A DNA stretch of 64,000 nucleotides from Aldehydirespirator sp965221215. Its GTDB lineage: Bacteria; Actinomycetota; Acidimicrobiia; Acidimicrobiales; Aldehydirespiratoraceae. The position numbers and the translations under genes were made by a program. The stretch lies in the NCBI GenBank assembly GCA_965221215.1, contig OZ244872.1, positions 2,294,001 through 2,358,000 of the forward strand, in the 5' to 3' direction. Within the stretch, counting starts at the first letter, position 1, and each line of letters opens with the position of its first letter. Under the pieces are notes generated by a model. It made no database searches, had not been told where the DNA came from, and saw only the letters and a list, made by a program, of their open reading frames with translations. Shown piece by piece: positions 19,101-26,462 of this stretch.

Positions 19101-19519
19101 AGGCCAGCCATGATCGTCTTGCCCGCGCCGGCGTCGTCGGCCAGTAGGAACCGCACACTGGGGAGCTTCAGAAAGTGCTCGAACACCGCCTCCAACTGGT
19201 GCGGCAGCGCATCGACGTTCGAGATCGAGAGACTGAAGTACGGGTCGAACTCATGGGCGATGCCCAGCGCGTATGCCTCCAGGCCCAGCCGCAGATGCTG
19301 CCCGTCGCCGTCGAACGTCGGGGTAGCGTCAATGACCTCCAGAGCAGCGATCTCGTCCTTACCCAGCGTCACCTGGCGGAACGTGCTCGTGTGTTGGCCG
19401 ACCAGGCCTACTTCTACGTTGCCGTCGCTGCTGGCTCCGACGGTGATGACCCGCATCGGCTCGTTGAACGCCCGTCCTCTCAAGATCTGCCCATCCCTGA
19501 TCGCGGCGGGTGGGTTCAT
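16121..19519 (-). CDS. SNF2-type helicase with C-terminal DUF3883 domain
   Basis: The product has 1132 residues and starts after GAGGGAGT. It has both helicase lobes: Walker A GAGKT (residues 131-135) in ADDAGAGKTIMAGLLIGEL, DEAH (VDEAHRM), TATPHKG, then the second lobe with LVFTEYRDTLNYLLE, HGSMKPGSRDE and GRIHRYGQ. Residues 1030-1132 form a DUF3883 domain (LGYDVTSIDP, LIEVKG), a restriction-endonuclease-like fold often tied to DNA metabolism. It is the first gene of the set and overlaps the methylase start by 4 bases. Helicase, DUF1156 methylase and DUF499 ATPase together resemble DISARM-like sets described in defence-island surveys. Confidence 0.9.
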   Translation of the reverse strand: MNPPAAIRDGQILRGRAFNEPMRVITVGASSDGNVEVGLVGQHTSTFRQVTLGKDEIAALEVIDATPTFDGDGQHLRLGLEAYALGIAHEFDPYFSLSISNVDALPHQLEAVFEHFLKLPSVRFLLADDAGAGKTIMAGLLIGELKLRGLIERVLVVCPANLSFQWQRELKEKFHEQFIVLKGGDVRDQFGVNQWLSQDQVITSLDFAKREEIMPGLAQAQWDLVIVDEAHRMSARDEAHKSQRYRLGEFLRDSTDNLLLLTATPHKGDPENFTLFLQLLDRDAYADVTSVREAMSQGAAPFYLRRTKEAMVYFPERQPDGSWAARPVFTNRVTHTAGFMIDDDEFALYRAVSRYVTRQSMRAAARGDDRRARAVGFLMSLYQRRLASSTHALRRSLENRANRLEDGLDQARDLVEQAPPGLDWDDLEELEDAERERLERILEAITLTGNEAEIREEIAELRDLATQARSVEDAGGEAKLSKLRSTLEEQGFFSDHTKQLLVFTEYRDTLNYLLERLRSWGFQADCIHGSMKPGSRDEPGTRLHAEQQFRDGSTQVLVATEAAGEGINLQCCHILFNYDIPWNPNRLEQRMGRIHRYGQRSDCIIFNFVAVNTIEGRVLERLLTKLQEIRDALDDDAVFNVVGEVLPAAQIDRVFRDFYAGNLGEEDLEDRLLRDVDADRFRAICQTALEGLSTRRLNLDMLNERKARAQQRRVVPERIARFMSQSAGVASLSLQPVKSLAHTFDCGRTPAGLRLYERQMDWSLPALATRYGRVSTDRETAEKRNLEWVTPRHPLFEALRRHSHDIGQKAFGAGACFHSLERSSPARLDFYRARVVDGLGHIIHERLFAVELAEGAEPQLRDQSLIGNLTPAPAPDNLPAAASLPERGDWLRERALMPFLDEVRAERLPYIERVAAHVDIALEAVLLRADQEIGRASEEVDQQVTGAEGRLARAENRHAEATARCQQRTQELEQQRTLTLQGVERITSVLVLPHPERQSPELQNLRPNPETEWTAMRVAMEHEEAQGRLVEDVHEQDLGYDVTSIDPKTGDLRLIEVKGLAAAKGTILLTPNERDVAEDRPDCYWLYVVTNCADVPQLETIENPARFPWHEVSKVQHYWLDTGTLSKPDSAP

Positions 19520-19911
19520 CGGCGTTACTCCCTCAACTCCTAGACACGCCGATCATTACTGGTGCAACGAGTGGCCTTCGGGATCAGTCTTCGGCACCGT
19601 ACCGACATCGGTTCGGTACCTGCAATGGTATCGGATGGCCTCACCGGGGTTCGGATCCTCTTCACAGTGATCGACATCCTGGCCATCTCCTTGATCACCT
19701 CCGAAATGAAGTCCGGTGCAATCTGTCCACATGCGGGTGAACATCTGCGACCGCTGACCTACCCACCCGCAGTGTCAAAGGCAAGCCCATGCGGGACCAC
19801 GGACCCTTGGAACTCCGACTGCCAGAAACACACAGGAACGCATAGGAAGACAACCCGAAGTCCACCACGCCACGCCCCCGAGAGGCCTCCTGACGGTTCG
19901 CGGGCCGGGCC
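19520..19911. other. Intergenic region upstream of the helicase operon
   Basis: No convincing gene is seen. A 62-codon minus-strand frame (19556-19744) has no ribosome-binding site or known pattern. The stretch holds an inverted repeat at 19599-19619 and presumably the promoter of the defence operon. Confidence 0.55.
19599..19619. promoter_or_regulatory. Inverted repeat upstream of the helicase gene
   Basis: GTACCGA (19599-19605) and TCGGTAC (19613-19619) are exact reverse complements around a 7-base centre, 80 bases upstream of the helicase start. It could be an operator of the defence operon. Confidence 0.4.
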
Positions 19912-20547
19912 TCAACCTGGCGCAGCTAGCCCGGTGTCTGCAATGGTGCGAAACGTGATCGAGACGCGTCGTTGGCGCTTGGTCCTTTGGCCGTTCCAAG
20001 TGTCGGAGTGCCGTTTCGCAATACCGTGACGCCACTTGGAGCGGGCATCGCCGTGGAGAAGGACGAGGCTGCCCGGCACCAAGCGCTGCGCATGCTCGTC
20101 CCCGGTCGCATCGCAACGGAAGTCCATGTTGACCTCTGAGCCCAAGCTCACGGTCGCAACGACGGGCCCGAAGCAGTCTCTGTCGATGTGGGGGGCGATC
20201 CCCTGTCCAGGCAAGTACTCGTTGATGATCGCCTGTTCGAACGGCTGGTCGGGGTCGAGCAACTGCTTCGCTTCCTCAGACGCAGATGTACGCACCATGT
20301 TCGACAGTTGTGCCAGCCACTCGGGCAATGGCCCGATGCGAGCTGTTTCGTCAAGTCTGCGGCTGGTGTAGTCGTACTTGTAGCCGAAATGCATCACGCG
20401 CCGCGAGAGGTCCGAGAGCCACTCAGAGTCGTCGATATACGCGAGCAGCCCGTCCTCCTCGGCGGCACCCACGAAGTCGGGGTGATACTCAAGCCCCGTA
20501 GGCGCAGTAGCTGCCTCCGCGTCCATCAGGGACAGCTGCATGCTCAT
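19912..20547 (-). CDS. AlkB-like Fe(II)/2-oxoglutarate dioxygenase
   Basis: The 211-residue protein has AlkB-family features: the metal-binding HIDRD (His-x-Asp), the second His in RHGIAKR, and a C-terminal RRVSITFR with the 2-oxoglutarate-binding arginines. The family repairs alkylated bases or demethylates nucleic acids or proteins. I place the start at the ATG at 20547, which overlaps the stop of the upstream gene as ATGA and implies translational coupling; an ATG at 20583 is possible. It shares an operon with a methyltransferase-fold protein. Confidence 0.88.
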   Translation of the reverse strand: MSMQLSLMDAEAATAPTGLEYHPDFVGAAEEDGLLAYIDDSEWLSDLSRRVMHFGYKYDYTSRRLDETARIGPLPEWLAQLSNMVRTSASEEAKQLLDPDQPFEQAIINEYLPGQGIAPHIDRDCFGPVVATVSLGSEVNMDFRCDATGDEHAQRLVPGSLVLLHGDARSKWRHGIAKRHSDTWNGQRTKRQRRVSITFRTIADTGLAAPG

Positions 20548-21326
20548 CTGCGTAAGATCCAGTGCTCTGCTCGTATATCCCACCGTTGAGATTGCTCGTC
20601 CCAGAGTATCGCGCCGTCACCACCGGTGGGATCGGGGAAACGCCGCCGCACTTGAACATCAAAGGGATCTTGCTTCTTGAGGATGTTGGCCTCCTTCAGC
20701 ATCTGCTCGAGGTCGAAGAGCGCACCGCCGCTGAGACCCGCGGTGGTGTAGATGAGCTCGACAGCCCGGTCCACCTCGCCGACGGCTCGCTTGATGACGG
20801 ACACCCACGAGCCTACGTGAGCCGGCGTGACAGCATCTTGGTGGGCCACATAGCTGAACGTGAACAGCAACCGATCAACGTCGGCGAAGTCGACATCCTC
20901 AAGCGACTCGATGTAGTCGGCTGATCTGAAGTCCGCACCGAGATGCCCGAGGATCTGTGTGCCGAGCTCTTGCATCATTGGATTGGGGTCGAAAGCCCGG
21001 TAGTCGACCCGTTGGCGCTTTTCCCGCTTGAGAGCCTCACCTAGCCCAACGGCTACCGTCGCCGCCCCGGCGACGATGTCAACAACCAACAGCCGCTCGC
21101 CCTTCTTCGGTGGACGGTGGCGAGCCTTCTTGTACACCTCGCGGAAGACATCGGCATGGCCCCGTTGGTAGTAGAAGGAGTCGCACAGCGCATAGGCGTC
21201 AGACGCACCGGGCTCGAGTTGTCCTCGGCGGCGCGAGGACTCGGCTGCGTTCCGCTGCTCGTCTGGAGTCTCGCTCCAACGGGACACGATGACCTCGGAA
21301 AATGCCCTGTCGTAGTCCACCGCCAT
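20544..21326 (-). CDS. Methyltransferase-fold protein of unknown target
   Basis: The 260-residue product has a Rossmann-like first motif (LLVVDIVAGAATVAVGLGEAL) followed by an acidic loop (YRAFDPNPMMQELG) and later strands LLFTFSYV and VELIYTTAGL. This is the layout of class I SAM-dependent methyltransferases, though the first motif is atypical. The start is the ATG at 21326. The stop overlaps the AlkB-like start by 4 bases, so the two are made together. A methylation and demethylation or repair pair is one possibility; the substrate cannot be read from the sequence. Confidence 0.65.
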   Translation of the reverse strand: MAVDYDRAFSEVIVSRWSETPDEQRNAAESSRRRGQLEPGASDAYALCDSFYYQRGHADVFREVYKKARHRPPKKGERLLVVDIVAGAATVAVGLGEALKREKRQRVDYRAFDPNPMMQELGTQILGHLGADFRSADYIESLEDVDFADVDRLLFTFSYVAHQDAVTPAHVGSWVSVIKRAVGEVDRAVELIYTTAGLSGGALFDLEQMLKEANILKKQDPFDVQVRRRFPDPTGGDGAILWDEQSQRWDIRAEHWILRR

Positions 21327-21380
21327 ACTGCATACCTCTAGCACCCCCGACTTGGGTTTCCTCAACTTCCCCAGCGGTGG

Positions 21381-22379
21381 TTAGACGTTTAGGAGGTCTC
21401 TGGCTCCTGTGTCGCTGGAGGGGTGGCGGAGCTTGGACATGGCCCTTGCCTCGATCTGGCGGATGCGCTCGCGGGTGAGGTTGAAGTGCTCGCCGACCTC
21501 CTCGAGGGTGCGGGGCTCGCCCCGGTCTAGGCCGAAGCGCAGCTTGAGGATGTCGCGCTCGCGCTCGTCGAGCGGCGACAGCAGGCGCATGATCTCGTTG
21601 GGCAGCATGGTGGTGGCCGCGGTGTCGAAGGGCGAGTCGATGGACCGGTCCTCCACCACGTCGCCCAACTCCGCGTCGCCGTCCTGGCGCAGCGGCTCCG
21701 ACAGCGACAGCGGCTCGGACTGGAAGCGCAGAGCCTCGGTGACCTTGTCCTCGGGCATCTCCACCTCGGCGGCCAGCTCCACCAGCGTGGGCGGCCGGCC
21801 GTACTTCAGCTCCAGGCGGGAGCGGGCCTTCTGGAGACGGGCCAGGGTGTCGCCGGCGTGGACCGGCAGCCGGATGGTGCGGCCGGTGTTGGCGATGCCC
21901 CTGGTGATGGCCTGGCGGATCCACCAGGTGGCGTAGGTGGAGAACTTGAAGCCCTTGCGCCAGTCGAACTTCTCGACCGCGTGCATCAGCCCGAGGTTGC
22001 CCTCCTGGATCAGGTCGAGCAGCGGCAGCCCCGACGCCTGATACTTCTTGGCGATGGAGACCACCAGCCGCAGGTTCGACTGCACGAAGGTGCGCTCGGA
22101 CTCCAGGCCCCGCCGATCCTTGCGGCGCAGCTCCCGGCGGCGATGGTCGGTCAGGCTGCCGGGGGCGGCCTCCTTGAGCTCCTTGCGAGCAGCCAGCCCG
22201 GCTTCGATGTCCTGGGCCAGCCGGACCTCGTCGTCCTTGGTCAGCAGCGGGTACTGGCCGATGTCGGTGAGATAGAGGCGGACCAGATCCTCCTCATCCC
22301 TCTCAACTCGCTCCTTGACCTTTACCACGTACCCCCGCCCCGGGTTCAAAGGGCCGATCTTCAAAACGACCGCCGCCAC
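21381..22379 (-). CDS. RNA polymerase sigma-70 factor, HrdB/SigA-like
   Basis: The product has 332 residues and contains region 1.2 (LVRLYLTDIGQYPLLT), region 2 (SNLRLVVSIAKKYQ, DLIQEGNLGLMHAVEKFDW, FSTYATWWIRQAI), region 3 and region 4 (LDERERDILKLRFGLD with the helix-turn-helix TLEEVGEHFNLTRERIRQIE). It lacks the long region 1.1 of the housekeeping factor, so it may be a short principal or group 2 sigma factor recognising ordinary -35/-10 promoters. The exact start is uncertain: a GTG 18 codons downstream of 22379 is also possible. It is a single gene, not linked to the islands. Confidence 0.9.
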   Translation of the reverse strand: MAAVVLKIGPLNPGRGYVVKVKERVERDEEDLVRLYLTDIGQYPLLTKDDEVRLAQDIEAGLAARKELKEAAPGSLTDHRRRELRRKDRRGLESERTFVQSNLRLVVSIAKKYQASGLPLLDLIQEGNLGLMHAVEKFDWRKGFKFSTYATWWIRQAITRGIANTGRTIRLPVHAGDTLARLQKARSRLELKYGRPPTLVELAAEVEMPEDKVTEALRFQSEPLSLSEPLRQDGDAELGDVVEDRSIDSPFDTAATTMLPNEIMRLLSPLDERERDILKLRFGLDRGEPRTLEEVGEHFNLTRERIRQIEARAMSKLRHPSSDTGARDLLNV

Positions 22380-22467
22380 GCGCCATTGCTTCGCTGAACG
22401 ATAACGACCAATTCCCCATCGCCAACCACGCCCCGGAGAGGACGCGGGACGCTTTGTCTGGCCTGCG

Positions 22468-23133
22468 TTAAGGCCAGGTGTCGGGTCGCAGGACCGACGC
22501 TGCGACTATGCCCCCCGCGGCGGCCAGCACCTGCTGGGCATCGTTCACAGCCCCGCCACCGGAGGGCCCGCCGCCTGCGGCGGGCAGTGACCGCTCGACG
22601 GCTTTTTCGAGGGTGCTGTCGGAGGGTTCGCCGCCTGCGATGGGCAGTGACCGCTCGACGTCGTTCTCGGGGGTGCTGTCGGAGGGCTCTCCGCCGCATT
22701 CGCGGTCCAGGTCGAATCGGAGCGAGCAGGCCGCTGAGATCAGGGCACCGTCGCAGTGGGGCGTAGCGTGCTCGCAGATCGCGGCGTAGACGCGCAGGAA
22801 CTCGGGCACCAGCACCCCGTGGGCGATGTCGAGATGGTCCGGCGATCCCTCCAACGCCGCGATCTGATCGAGCGCGGCATCCAACGCTGCGTCCGCAGGG
22901 GCAGCCTGCCTCCAGGGCACCATCAACTCGGAGTCGGGTTGGAGCCTGTCGAGCACCTCGCGGTGTGCGGCGAGGCGGCGGCTCAACTCCGACAACTCGA
23001 TCGCCGCCTCAGCGTGCGCGAGCGCAGCCGCTGCCTGTTCGGCCCAGGCACCGAGCATCTTCGACAGCCGATCGCAAGTCCAGCGCAGCGCGCACACCAG
23101 CCGAGCCGTCTGAGCAACCGAGTAGCCGCTCAT
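22468..23133 (-). CDS. Helical protein with internal 20-residue repeats, function unknown
   Basis: The 221-residue product has a helical part (residues 1-145; LVCALRWTCDRLSKMLGAW, then many Ala/Glu/Leu heptads), reminiscent of ferritin-like bundles, followed by a repeated acidic tail. The tail consists of two and a half copies of a 20-residue unit (GGEPSDST...VERSLP), encoded by 60-bp tandem repeats at 22561-22695. No ribosome-binding site is evident before the ATG at 23133, so the start is uncertain. I do not recognise a family. The tail repeats may be a recent expansion. Confidence 0.55.
   Translation of the reverse strand: MSGYSVAQTARLVCALRWTCDRLSKMLGAWAEQAAAALAHAEAAIELSELSRRLAAHREVLDRLQPDSELMVPWRQAAPADAALDAALDQIAALEGSPDHLDIAHGVLVPEFLRVYAAICEHATPHCDGALISAACSLRFDLDRECGGEPSDSTPENDVERSLPIAGGEPSDSTLEKAVERSLPAAGGGPSGGGAVNDAQQVLAAAGGIVAASVLRPDTWP
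22561..22695. repeat. 60-bp tandem repeat, two and a quarter copies
   Basis: Copies at 22561-22620 and 22621-22680 match at 52 of 60 positions, and a third copy starts at 22681. The unit length is a multiple of three, so the reading frame of the gene is kept. Confidence 0.9.
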
Positions 23134-23246
23134 GTTGAGGCCGAGCGCATGGGCGGCAGCTGGTTCGGGCTCGTGCCAGGCCTTAGCTCGCGAGTGCAGC
23201 GAACAGGAGCAGGAGCGACACCGTTGCTCAGCGACGGGCCTTGCAT

Positions 23247-25121
23247 CTATTCGCCCCTGCTCGTGGAGCGGTAGCGGTTGATTATGGGCATGCGCCGGTC
23301 TCGGCCGAAGGCTCGGCCGGTGAGCCGGGGGCCGATCGGCGTCTGGCGGCGCTTGTACTCGGCTGTGTCCACCAGGCGGCACACCCGCTCCACGACCTCC
23401 GGCGCAGCGATCTTCGCCGCTTGGATCTCGCCTATGTCCTGAAGCTCTTCCACGTAGCGGCGCAGGATGGGATCGAGCACCTCGTAGGGGGGCAGCGACT
23501 GGTCGTCGCGCTGGCCGGGGGCCAGCTCCGCCGAGGGCGCCTTGGCCAGCACGGCCGCGGGGATCACCTCGCCGCGGGCCCAGTCGCCCAGGTCGTAGTC
23601 GTCGAGCAACCCCGCGGGGATCGACTCGTCGCCGGCCTGCTCGTTGCGCCACCGGCACAGCTCGTACACGTCGAGCTTCCAGAGGTCCGAGATCACCGCG
23701 AACGCTCCGGCGGTGTCGCCGTAGAGAGTCGAGTAGCCCACCGCCAGCTCGCTCTTGTTGCCGGTGGTCAGGACCAGCCAGCCATTCTCGTTGGCCAGCG
23801 CCATCAGGGTTGTGCCCCGAATGCGGGCCTGAAGGTTCTGGTCGGTGAGCCCGCCCGGCTCCAGCCCGCCCCCAATCTCGGCTTCGAGCATGCCGGCCAA
23901 TGCGGTGTGGGCCGGCTCGATGCCCACGATGCAAGTGTCGATTCCGAGGTTGGCGGCCAGCTTCTCAGCATCGGCCACCGAGTGGTCGCTGGAGTGGCGC
24001 GACGGCATCAGCACGCCGTGGACATGGTCCGATCCCACCGCATCCACGGCGACGGCCGCGGTCAGCGAGGAGTCCACCCCGCCGGAGAGGCCCACGCACA
24101 CGTCTGTGAACCCGCTCTTGGCCACATAGTCGCGGGTGGCCAGCACCAGCGCGAACCAGCGCTGGGCGGCGATGCTCATCGGTTCCACCCGCGGAGCGGC
24201 CCGACGCCGGCGATCTGCTGCCGGCTCGCTCGCCGGCGTGACCGGGATGACCGAGCGCCCCGATGCTGCGGCCACCGAGCCTTGAGGCGAGAGGTCCACA
24301 TCGAAGGCGTCGACAGACTCCGCGAACGACAGGCATCGGGCCGCCACCGCCCCGTCGGCGCCGACCACGAAGGAGCCGCCGTCGAACACCAGCTCGTCTT
24401 GACCGCCGACCAGGTTGACGCACACCACCGGGACGCCCGCCTCTGCGGCCCGTCGGCGGATCACCTGCTCGCGCCCCTGCTGCTTGCCGGTCCGGAACGG
24501 CGATCCGTTGAGGTTCAGCACCAGCTGGGCGCCGGCCTGGGCCAGGTCGGCTACCGGGCCGCCGGGCACCCAGGCGTCCTCGCACACGGTCACCCCCACG
24601 ACCGCTCCGCCGATCTCGAACAGCGGCGGCGCCTCGACACCGGGCCGGAAGTGGCGCAGTTCGTCGAACACGTCGTAGTTGGGCAGATGGCGCTTGCGGT
24701 AGATGCCGTGCACCCGTCCTCGGGCGCATACCGCCACCGCGTTGTAGGCCTCGCTGAAGGCCTCGACTCCGGCCATGTCTGGCACCGGCCGCTGCGACTC
24801 GCCGGCGCCGTCGACGAAGCCGACCACGGCTGCGCAGTCTCCCGTCGCCGAGGCGAAGCCCTCGAGTGCGGCCCGGCTGGCGGCCACAAACCCGGGCCGC
24901 AGCACCAGATCCTCGGGCGGATAGCCGGTGATGGTCAGTTCGGGCAGGACCGCGACCTGCGCTCCGGCGGCTTCAGCTTGGGCGAGCGCCTCAGCGGCTA
25001 GGGCTGTGTTCGCCTCCAAGTCGCCGACGGTGGGGTTGACCTGGCAGATCGCCACCCGCAAGCAGTCGGGGCCCGCCCCGACGGTCTCGCGGCCAAACGG
25101 TGATCCGCCTCGGAGAGCCAT
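23247..25121 (-). CDS. nadE: Glutamine-dependent NAD+ synthetase
   Basis: The 624-residue protein is a two-domain NadE. Residues about 20-290 are a nitrilase-type glutaminase with the Glu-Lys-Cys triad in LPELTITGYP, YRKRHLPNY and VCEDAW. Residues about 320-600 are the synthetase with the P-loop SGGVDSS. It converts deamido-NAD to NAD using ammonia from glutamine, the last step of NAD synthesis in the cytosol. Length and motifs are complete. It lies upstream of the 22468-23133 gene with a spacer that contains fragments of the dispersed repeat family. Confidence 0.95.
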   Translation of the reverse strand: MALRGGSPFGRETVGAGPDCLRVAICQVNPTVGDLEANTALAAEALAQAEAAGAQVAVLPELTITGYPPEDLVLRPGFVAASRAALEGFASATGDCAAVVGFVDGAGESQRPVPDMAGVEAFSEAYNAVAVCARGRVHGIYRKRHLPNYDVFDELRHFRPGVEAPPLFEIGGAVVGVTVCEDAWVPGGPVADLAQAGAQLVLNLNGSPFRTGKQQGREQVIRRRAAEAGVPVVCVNLVGGQDELVFDGGSFVVGADGAVAARCLSFAESVDAFDVDLSPQGSVAAASGRSVIPVTPASEPAADRRRRAAPRVEPMSIAAQRWFALVLATRDYVAKSGFTDVCVGLSGGVDSSLTAAVAVDAVGSDHVHGVLMPSRHSSDHSVADAEKLAANLGIDTCIVGIEPAHTALAGMLEAEIGGGLEPGGLTDQNLQARIRGTTLMALANENGWLVLTTGNKSELAVGYSTLYGDTAGAFAVISDLWKLDVYELCRWRNEQAGDESIPAGLLDDYDLGDWARGEVIPAAVLAKAPSAELAPGQRDDQSLPPYEVLDPILRRYVEELQDIGEIQAAKIAAPEVVERVCRLVDTAEYKRRQTPIGPRLTGRAFGRDRRMPIINRYRSTSRGE

Positions 25122-25176
25122 CAGAGACTGAGCGAATGGGCGGACAAGGACAGCCCATAGGGACGAGGCCGCGGGC
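25121..25176. repeat. Dispersed intergenic repeat, copy at the nadE start
   Basis: This stretch is clearly similar to 28014-28070: both run from TCAGAG through GAGCGAAT and GCCCATA to GACGAGGCC or GGCGAGGCC. It abuts the nadE start codon. Confidence 0.6.
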
Positions 25177-25211
25177 TGTGTTGCCGGGGTTTGGGCCTCC
25201 CGTGCACGGAT

Positions 25212-25332
25212 GGGATCAGCCGCAGCCGACGAGCGCCTCGCAGATGGTCCTCGTCAGCAGCCATCGCCGGCCGGGCCGGAAGGGGATCAGCCGTAGCCGA
25301 CGAGCGCCTCGCAGATGGTCCTCGTCAGCAGC
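25212..25332. repeat. Direct repeat of the glutamine synthetase 3' end
   Basis: Bases 25212-25261 and 25283-25332 match at 49 of 50 positions. The second copy is the true end of the glutamine synthetase gene, and the first lies just downstream of its stop. It encodes the same terminal peptide (LLTRTICEALVG) without function. Confidence 0.9.
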
Positions 25333-26309
25333 GCGGTCACATGGTAGGGGTCGGCGTTGGCGTTGGGCCGGCGGTCCTCGATGTAGCCCTTGCCGTCGCG
25401 GGCCACCTGCCAGGGGATGCGCACCGACGCGCCCCGGTCGGACACCCCGTAGGAGTACTGGTCGTAGCGCTCGGTCTCGTGCTCGCCGGTGAGGCGGAAC
25501 TCGATGCCCGCGCCGTAGCCGCCCAGATGCTCCTCGGGCTTGCCGGCCTTGCCCAGCGCCTCGCACGCCGCGATGATCGGCTCATAGCCCGCGCGCATCG
25601 CCTTGGTCGACACGTTGGTGTGCATGCCCGCACCGTTCCAGTCGCCCAGCATCGGCTTGGGCTCGATGGTCACCTCGATGCCGTGCTTCTCGGCGAGACG
25701 GAACAGAAGGTAGCGAGCCACCCAAATGTGGTCGGCCACGGTCACAGTGTCGAGCGGCCCAATCTGAAACTCCCACTGGCCCGGCATCACCTCGGCGTTG
25801 GTGCCCGCAATGGTCAAGCCGGCCTGAATGCACGCCGTGGTGTGCTCCTCGATCAGATCCCGGCCCGAGATCCGCCCGGCGCCCACGCCGCAGTAGTAGG
25901 GGCCCTGCGGCGGCGGGAACCCCGCGGGGGGGAATCCGGCCGGCCACCGCGTGCTGGCATCAAGCAGCGTGTACTCCTGCTCCATCCCGAACCATGGATC
26001 CTGGTCCTTGTACTTCTCGTACACGGCCACGCACTCGGCTCGCCGGTTGGTGGGATGCGGCGACAGGTCACGGGTGAGCAGCGTCTCGCACAGCACCAGG
26101 ATGTTGTCGCCGCCGCGGACCGGGTCGCCACAGGTGAACACCGGCTTCAGCACCACGTCGGAGTTGTCGCCGGTGGCCTGATTGGTGGACGAACCGTCGA
26201 AACCCCAGATCGGGGGGGCCTCGTCGTTCTTCAGGATCTTCGTCTTGGTGCGGATCTCGCCCACCGGCTCCACGCCGTCGATCCACAGGTATTCGGCCCG
26301 ATAAGTCAC
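25287..26309 (-). CDS. glnII: Glutamine synthetase type II
   Basis: The 340-residue length and motifs fit the eukaryote-like GSII: WGFDGSSTNQA, the Glu pair in GMEQEYTLLD, and GDWNGAGMHTN. It makes glutamine from glutamate, ammonia and ATP in the cytosol as a decamer. It starts at GTG 26309 with AGGAGA just upstream. No adenylylation loop is present, as expected for this type. The last 50 bases are duplicated just downstream of the stop. Confidence 0.95.
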   Translation of the reverse strand: MTYRAEYLWIDGVEPVGEIRTKTKILKNDEAPPIWGFDGSSTNQATGDNSDVVLKPVFTCGDPVRGGDNILVLCETLLTRDLSPHPTNRRAECVAVYEKYKDQDPWFGMEQEYTLLDASTRWPAGFPPAGFPPPQGPYYCGVGAGRISGRDLIEEHTTACIQAGLTIAGTNAEVMPGQWEFQIGPLDTVTVADHIWVARYLLFRLAEKHGIEVTIEPKPMLGDWNGAGMHTNVSTKAMRAGYEPIIAACEALGKAGKPEEHLGGYGAGIEFRLTGEHETERYDQYSYGVSDRGASVRIPWQVARDGKGYIEDRRPNANADPYHVTALLTRTICEALVGYG

Positions 26310-26374
26310 GTCATCTCCTCGCTGTGCTCGATTCGGTTACTCGGCTTGAGACGTTGAATGAGGGTAGCGGCCCC

Positions 26375-26435
26375 AGCGGCCCGAGAGCGCAGCCAACAAG
26401 CGCGAGAAACACAGCGGCCCGAGAGCGCAGCCAAC
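26375..26435. repeat. Dispersed repeat, two tandem copies
   Basis: A 23-base unit starting AGCGGCCCGAGAGCG is present exactly at 26375-26397 and again at 26413-26435, between the glutamine synthetase and HD-domain genes. It is related to the repeats at 28067-28107 and 32447-32487. Confidence 0.7.
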
Positions 26436-26462
26436 CAGACCGGGATTCAGCCGCTACTCGAT

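Noticed and set aside
8206..19519. Naming the helicase-methylase-ATPase set as DISARM
   Set aside because: No DUF1998 protein, DrmA-type helicase or phospholipase D-like protein is seen. The resemblance is partial, so only a DISARM-like description is used.
19640..19660. tRNA T-loop-like GGTTCGGATCC
   Set aside because: No acceptor, D or anticodon arms can be formed around it. No tRNA or rRNA gene was found in the window by eye.
22561..22695. CRISPR array
   Set aside because: The repeats are directly tandem, have no spacers and lie inside a reading frame.
23247..25001. Very long plus-strand frame opposite nadE
   Set aside because: It is an antisense shadow caused by high GC at third positions. 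nadE on the minus strand has complete catalytic motifs.
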